Source: Chara braunii
Lineage: Eukaryota; Streptophyta; Charophyceae; Charales; Characeae
Direction: 5' to 3'
DNA: 21,051 nt
NCBI GenBank assembly: GCA_003427395.1
Contig: BFEA01000429.1
Span: 313,322 to 334,372 of the forward strand
The notes under the pieces were generated by a model, which had not been told where the DNA came from, made no database searches, and worked only from the letters and a program-made list of their open reading frames with translations. This document shows positions 17,730 through 21,051 of the stretch, piece after piece; within the stretch, counting starts at the first letter, position 1, and each line of letters opens with the position of its first letter. Made by a program: the position numbers and the translations under genes.

Positions 17730-17907
17730 GGGCCTCGCTCCACTACTCACCAAATGTGCAATGCAAAATGTGAATGAATCTTATCCCACAAGGTGGAAAG
17801 ATACACGGCCATATTTCTTGTGATTTGTGGACGCCATGTTTCTTGTGATTTGTGGACGCCATGTTTCTTGTGATTTGTGGATGTCGAGAGTGGTGGAGCG
17901 AGGCTCA
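17730..17907 (+). mobile_element. MITE of the GGGCCTCG family, about 178 bp
   Basis: The left end GGGCCTCGCTCCACTACTCA and right end GAGTGGTGGAGCGAGGCTCA are inverted repeats with few mismatches. TA precedes (17727-17728) and follows (17908-17909). It contains the 25-bp tandem repeat at 17814-17888. Confidence 0.6.
17814..17888. repeat. 25-bp tandem repeat, three copies
   Basis: TTTCTTGTGATTTGTGGACG plus CCATG, at 17814, 17839 and 17864. The first two units are identical and the third differs in its last bases. Confidence 0.95.
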
Positions 17908-18010
17908 TAGATCGTGGAAGTGTACTGACTGCGGGCATCCGCGGACTGACGGGGACTAAACTAAACGCACGCAAGAAACGAGAACCATTTTGCACCCGTA
18001 AATTGTGAGC

Positions 18011-18060
18011 GTCCCATAACGTTTTCACAAAGACTTCCGTCACTGCCGACCGTATAAATT
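18011..18060 (+). promoter_or_regulatory. snRNA-type promoter: upstream sequence element and TATA
   Basis: GTCCCATAACG (18011-18021) matches nine of eleven bases of the plant snRNA upstream sequence element RTCCCACATCG. TATAAATT (18053-18060) follows after 31 bases. In plants a gap of this size (about four helical turns) specifies Pol II snRNA genes; a gap about ten bases shorter specifies Pol III. Predicted start is near 18083. Confidence 0.45.
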
Positions 18061-18082
18061 TCGGCGCCGAAACGGGGGCGAG

Positions 18083-18240
18083 CGGAGAGATTGGTCTGGA
18101 GGCCATCCGCCAGGGCGACTTACCTGGTACTTACCTGAGGCCAGCGCGCGCCTGCATTAGAGTCGGGCTGCGCCTGGCCAATTTTTGAGGGGTCCGTTCC
18201 TCGTGTCTATTCGCAGGCACGGGTTGCATGGTCGGACCCC
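18083..18240 (+). ncRNA. Candidate Sm-class snRNA-like RNA, family unknown
   Basis: Downstream of the promoter come, in order: a small hairpin (CCAGG 18110-18114, CCTGG 18123-18127), a single-stranded TACTTACCTG (18128-18137), a stem closed by GGCCAG/CTGGCC (18139-18144, 18174-18179), an Sm-site match AATTTTTGAG (18180-18189), a stem closed by GGGGTCCG/CGGACCCC (18189-18196, 18233-18240) with an inner CTCGTG/CACGGG helix, and a 3'-box match. TACTTACCTG equals bases 2-11 of U1, the part that pairs with 5' splice sites, but it is internal here and the U1 stem-loops are missing. The U5 loop and the U2, U4 and U12 signatures are also absent. It may be a divergent or novel snRNA, a spliced-leader-like RNA, or coincidence. 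Confidence 0.4.
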
Positions 18241-18252
18241 AATAAATAATGA

Positions 18253-18259
18253 AGTAAAA
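18253..18259 (+). terminator. snRNA 3'-box candidate
   Basis: AGTAAAA fits AGTNNAA and lies 11 bases after CA at 18240-18241. The plant consensus is CA, 3-10 bases, AGTNNAA, so it is one base long. It lies just past the terminal stem, as expected for Pol II snRNA 3'-end formation. Confidence 0.4.
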
Positions 18260-20190
18260 GAAGCAAAACCACCGACGGTGCCTGCAATGCTATCTGGTAT
18301 GCTCGAGGTAAGGATCAAGAGGGGGCCCCACGTTTCCCCCACAGGTGGACAAGCAGGGGTTACGCTATGGAAGGAGGCCGTTGAGGTAGAAATGAGGTGG
18401 GTCCTGTGAGCACCAGAAAAAGAGAGAGAGAAAAGGATTAACTCTGAACGTCTGTGGGACGACTATGGCAGGGTCTCGTGGCACCGCTATCGACAACAGA
18501 AACGAGAGAAAGGATATTGCCGCAGAGAAGGGCAGGATACGTCCGTTGCAATGAATAGCAATGGATGCATCTTACGGCTTTCGTCGGAAAGAAGCATTCG
18601 TTCTCTTCTCGTTTGGACAGTGGTGTGGGAGGGCCCACAGTCTGGGTGATGACATCCGGCGACTGCGTGGAAGGGCTGATACTGCTATTGCGGCTGCACT
18701 CAGCGATTGGCGATTGGGAAAATAGGCAAGCCCTGTGGTAGGATAAAAAGAAGGGTGGGTGTGGGCGTACTGCAGGAGTCGGGTTTTGCCGCTCGCTACC
18801 CCTGGGCTGGTTTGGTTTGTCAGCAATCTCCAGAGCACAGCCCGGAAAAAACATAAAAGCTGAATTGGCTAAGAGCAAGCCGTAGCGCTCAAAGCTCGTG
18901 ACGCGGGAGCTATGGGGACTAAGGTTTCTTATAGCAGAGTTTAGCCGCCATACCCCAGGGCGCTGAGCACGGTGGAGGTGGGTCTCAGATCTGTCGGGTT
19001 CAAAACGCAACCCGAGCAAGGGAGATGTAGACTTGTCCTCTTATGGAGCAGGAGAGAGGCCGCGCAAGCGGGACGGGTAGTGGTCACGCCTCAACGAGCC
19101 TAAGGGAAGCAACAAACACTTCGAACTGAAGAACGTCGGAGTAGGCATCATTCCCATGGAACCAGGGAGAGTGGATATGTCACTACCAGTGACGGACTCT
19201 ATCTCTCCCTAGATACATCGCCAAGTTAAAAAGAGAAACCGTTTGTCCGCCTGCTCGTTGAGATAAGGTTAGGCAGGTGAGGCGGGACGTGGCTTCATTG
19301 CTCGCGAAGAACTGTCTGGGCAATAGTCATCTTTCTGCTAAGGGAGATGGTTAACATGAACTCTACTGTGGGCCAAGATACAGCGGGAAGCAATAGAGAA
19401 TGTGTTTTCACCTCGGAGTCCATACAACATACGCATTGGGCAATATTTCGCCTGTGGCTGCTCGACTATTGTAGATTTGTGTGCGACGGGAGTGAATATC
19501 ATAGCAAACGAACGAGGCGTTTATGCCTCCTCTGCCAAGCGGGCTCTGTCACTACTGAGGAACTTTATTAATTGTGCCTGTCCGTAGTCACGTGGATAGA
19601 CGGGAAAAGGCCTGTAGTGGAAGAGCCAGTGCTAGATAGAACAAGCTTGGAACGCGGCACGGGCTTGTTTCAGGGCATGGAGTGGATCTAACAGACAGAT
19701 TGTGAAGGAGAGGTTGCAAAGGAGTAGGGGGAGCGACTTTCCATTGTAGAGAAACGAAACGCTCCACGCTCTACGTGCATTTTAGTCTTTCAGACGGATT
19801 TCCGAGAGCAAGTGTATACACGAGAGGGACTGTCGATAGTCGGAAAGTGAAGAACGGAGTAAAGACAGATGGTAGGTTGGGGAGGGTTGGAAAGTGGGAA
19901 TGATAAGCTTCGGGCTGAGGTCAGGATTTCTGGCATCTTGACCTGGGCCTAGCTATAGATCAGGAGCGGCGCGGGGAGGAACTCCAATCTCAGAAAGCGG
20001 CAGCTGCAAGAACGAACGTGAGAGGCAGCGACAGCGAGGAACAGTTGTCAGGAAAGATTCTTTGGAAAAGCCAGGAGCTCTGGCAGATTAAGGATATTTT
20101 GAAGAAACCGAGATTCCGATGGAGTTGAATGTGCGGTGCTTGACTGTGGGTGTGAACTGAGATGGTTCTGTGTGATAGGGCAGTGCCATT
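18260..20190. other. No recognisable feature
   Basis: About 1.9 kb of mixed-composition DNA. The longest open frame (minus strand 18438-19019) has no family resemblance or domain motif. I found no tRNA, rRNA, snoRNA boxes in pairs or transposon termini. It could hold untranslated or intronic host sequence. Confidence 0.4.
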
Positions 20191-20194
20191 GCCC

Positions 20195-20331
20195 TTTTTT
20201 TTTTTTTTTTTTTTTAACACNCCCCCTGCAGTGCTAGTGCTGCTGATAAGAGCAGGCATCACTAGCACCCGGGGAGAGGCTCCATCTATTGGTGGGGAGC
20301 GTCACCTCCTGGAAAACGGGTGCAGCGTCCC
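20195..20331 (-). repeat. Poly(A)-tailed SINE-like repeat, copy 3 (reverse)
   Basis: On the minus strand: GGGACGCTGCACCCGTTTTC, then AGGAGGTGACG, CCCCACCAATAGATGGAG, a GC-rich body, and a 21-base A tail (plus-strand T run 20195-20215). Head, middle block and tail match the copies at 2305 and 3220. The ambiguous base at 20221 is inside it, next to the homopolymer. Confidence 0.5.
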
Positions 20332-20542
20332 TTACACAACATGAATCAACTGAGAAGGACGCCTGCCAGCATCGATTACTCTGTCTCCACCGATTCTCCA
20401 GAGGATTGACTGTGCAAGTTGTTGAGAAAAGGGGGAGAGACTCGCCCTTCACCAGGCGCCAGATTCCTACTGCTGAGAGAGTGGTTCCTCCCTCTCCCAA
20501 CTACCTTTTACCCGAACAGCTTCACTCCCTCCTCCCGCTTTT

Positions 20543-20620
20543 GGAAGCCGGGTCCAGCGTCCCATTATACATGAAGGGAACAAATTACTCAGGATACTTA
20601 GACTGCCAGCATTGACTACC
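20543..20620 (-). repeat. SINE-like repeat, copy 4, 5' fragment (reverse)
   Basis: The minus strand reads GGGACGCTGGACCCGGCTTC (ending near 20543), matching the 3220 head almost exactly. The flanking 60 bases (ending CTGCCAGCATTGACTAC on the plus strand) resemble the flank of copy 3 (CTGCCAGCATCGATTAC, 20364-20380), so the repeat unit extends further 5' than the head or the two copies arose by local duplication. There is no A tail. Confidence 0.4.
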
Positions 20621-20749
20621 CAAAGCAAAAAGAAAAAGGGGGTTAACTGAGCAGCAAATAAGAGACAGAAAACGGTGATGGAGAGGTATTGAGAGCGAAT
20701 GATGTCGATCTGAGGAATAGACAGGGTGCTATTCACGTTCGGGGGGAGT

Positions 20750-20810
20750 TAATGAGGATGGTGATGATAATAGTGATGGTGTTAATGATGATGATGACAA
20801 TTATTTTAAT
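20750..20810. repeat. Imperfect GAT/ATG microsatellite
   Basis: Interrupted GATGATGAT and GATAAT units over about 60 bases. It produces a Met-rich spurious frame. Confidence 0.7.
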
Positions 20811-20817
20811 GCATCGT

Positions 20818-20910
20818 TTTACTATAAACAGTAAAGGATCCCACTTTCTGAAGTTTCTGTGGAACGTTCACCCGCACATTTTTCATTTCTACAGCGGTGT
20901 GGGGGGGGCC
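20818..20910. repeat. 93-bp direct repeat, first copy (artefactual duplication)
   Basis: Identical base for base to 20949-21041, including an eight-G run. The copies are separated only by the sequencing adapter at 20911-20948, so one of them is not genomic. Confidence 0.95.
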
Positions 20911-20948
20911 CTGTCTCTTATACACATCTAGATGTGTATAAGAGACAG
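20911..20948. other. Nextera mate-pair junction adapter (contaminant)
   Basis: CTGTCTCTTATACACATCT (20911-20929) followed directly by its reverse complement AGATGTGTATAAGAGACAG (20930-20948). These are two back-to-back Tn5 mosaic ends, which is exactly the circularisation junction of Illumina Nextera mate-pair libraries. It is synthetic sequence left in the assembly. Confidence 0.98.
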
Positions 20949-21041
20949 TTTACTATAAACAGTAAAGGATCCCACTTTCTGAAGTTTCTGTGGAACGTTC
21001 ACCCGCACATTTTTCATTTCTACAGCGGTGTGGGGGGGGCC
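20949..21041. repeat. 93-bp direct repeat, second copy (artefactual duplication)
   Basis: Exact copy of 20818-20910, followed by ATACTAGTAC to the window end. One of the two copies should be collapsed once the adapter is removed. Confidence 0.95.
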
Positions 21042-21051
21042 ATACTAGTAC

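Noticed and set aside
18083-18240. Canonical U1, U2, U4, U5, U11 or U12 snRNA
   Set aside because: Only the short U1-like decamer and a generic Sm site match. The family-specific stems and loops (for example the U5 loop) are absent.
18438-19019. 193-codon minus-strand open frame
   Set aside because: No domain, no family resemblance and irregular composition. Length alone is not enough in a region without other coding signals.
20689-20931. 80-codon plus-strand frame
   Set aside because: Runs through a GAT microsatellite and into the sequencing adapter, ending in adapter-encoded residues.

Overview
The window is transposon-rich nuclear DNA from a eukaryote, most likely of the green plant lineage. 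The evidence is a Ty3/gypsy retrotransposon with a plant-type initiator-Met-like primer site, plant-like Helitron 3' ends, MITEs, a tRNA-derived SINE, and an snRNA-type promoter whose upstream element and TATA box have plant-like spacing. A streptophyte alga such as Chara is my guess, not something the sequence proves. I see no intact host protein-coding gene.

Layout. 1-33 is the 3' end of a Helitron. 45-1366 is a pair of (TA)n tracts enclosing a long foldback element (83-1323), whose left arm has been interrupted by a second, smaller foldback element (323-661). A second Helitron 3' end of the same family lies at 1978-2002, followed by a (GA)n tract (2069-2127). 2128-3560 is non-coding and holds poly(A)-tailed SINE-like repeats and MITE fragments with GGGCCTCG termini.

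3570-16632 is one old, inactive Ty3/gypsy retrotransposon on the minus strand: 5' LTR 14276-16632, 3' LTR 3570-5996. In transcription order it carries gag (capsid-like part, CCHC knuckle), an aspartic protease, reverse transcriptase, RNase H, a PHD-type zinc finger, integrase (HHCC, DDE core, GPY/F-like C-terminus) and a further unidentified reading frame with a Glu-rich stretch before the 3' LTR. Several frameshifts and in-frame stops, mostly TGA, break every part. The LTRs differ by roughly 9% where I compared them, mainly by transitions.

16633-17909 is a cluster of nested small elements: MITEs with GGGCCT-type ends, a small inverted-repeat element, a tRNA-derived SINE and a 25-bp tandem repeat. 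18011-18259 looks like a small Pol II snRNA-type gene: upstream sequence element, TATA box, stem, Sm site, stem, 3' box. It matches no snRNA I recognise and exposes a U1-like 5'-splice-site-complementary segment. 18260-20190 has no recognisable feature. 20195-20620 carries two more SINE-like copies in reverse orientation.

The last ~230 bases are compromised. A perfect Nextera mate-pair junction (two back-to-back Tn5 mosaic ends, 20911-20948) sits between two identical 93-bp copies, so that duplication is an assembly or library artefact.
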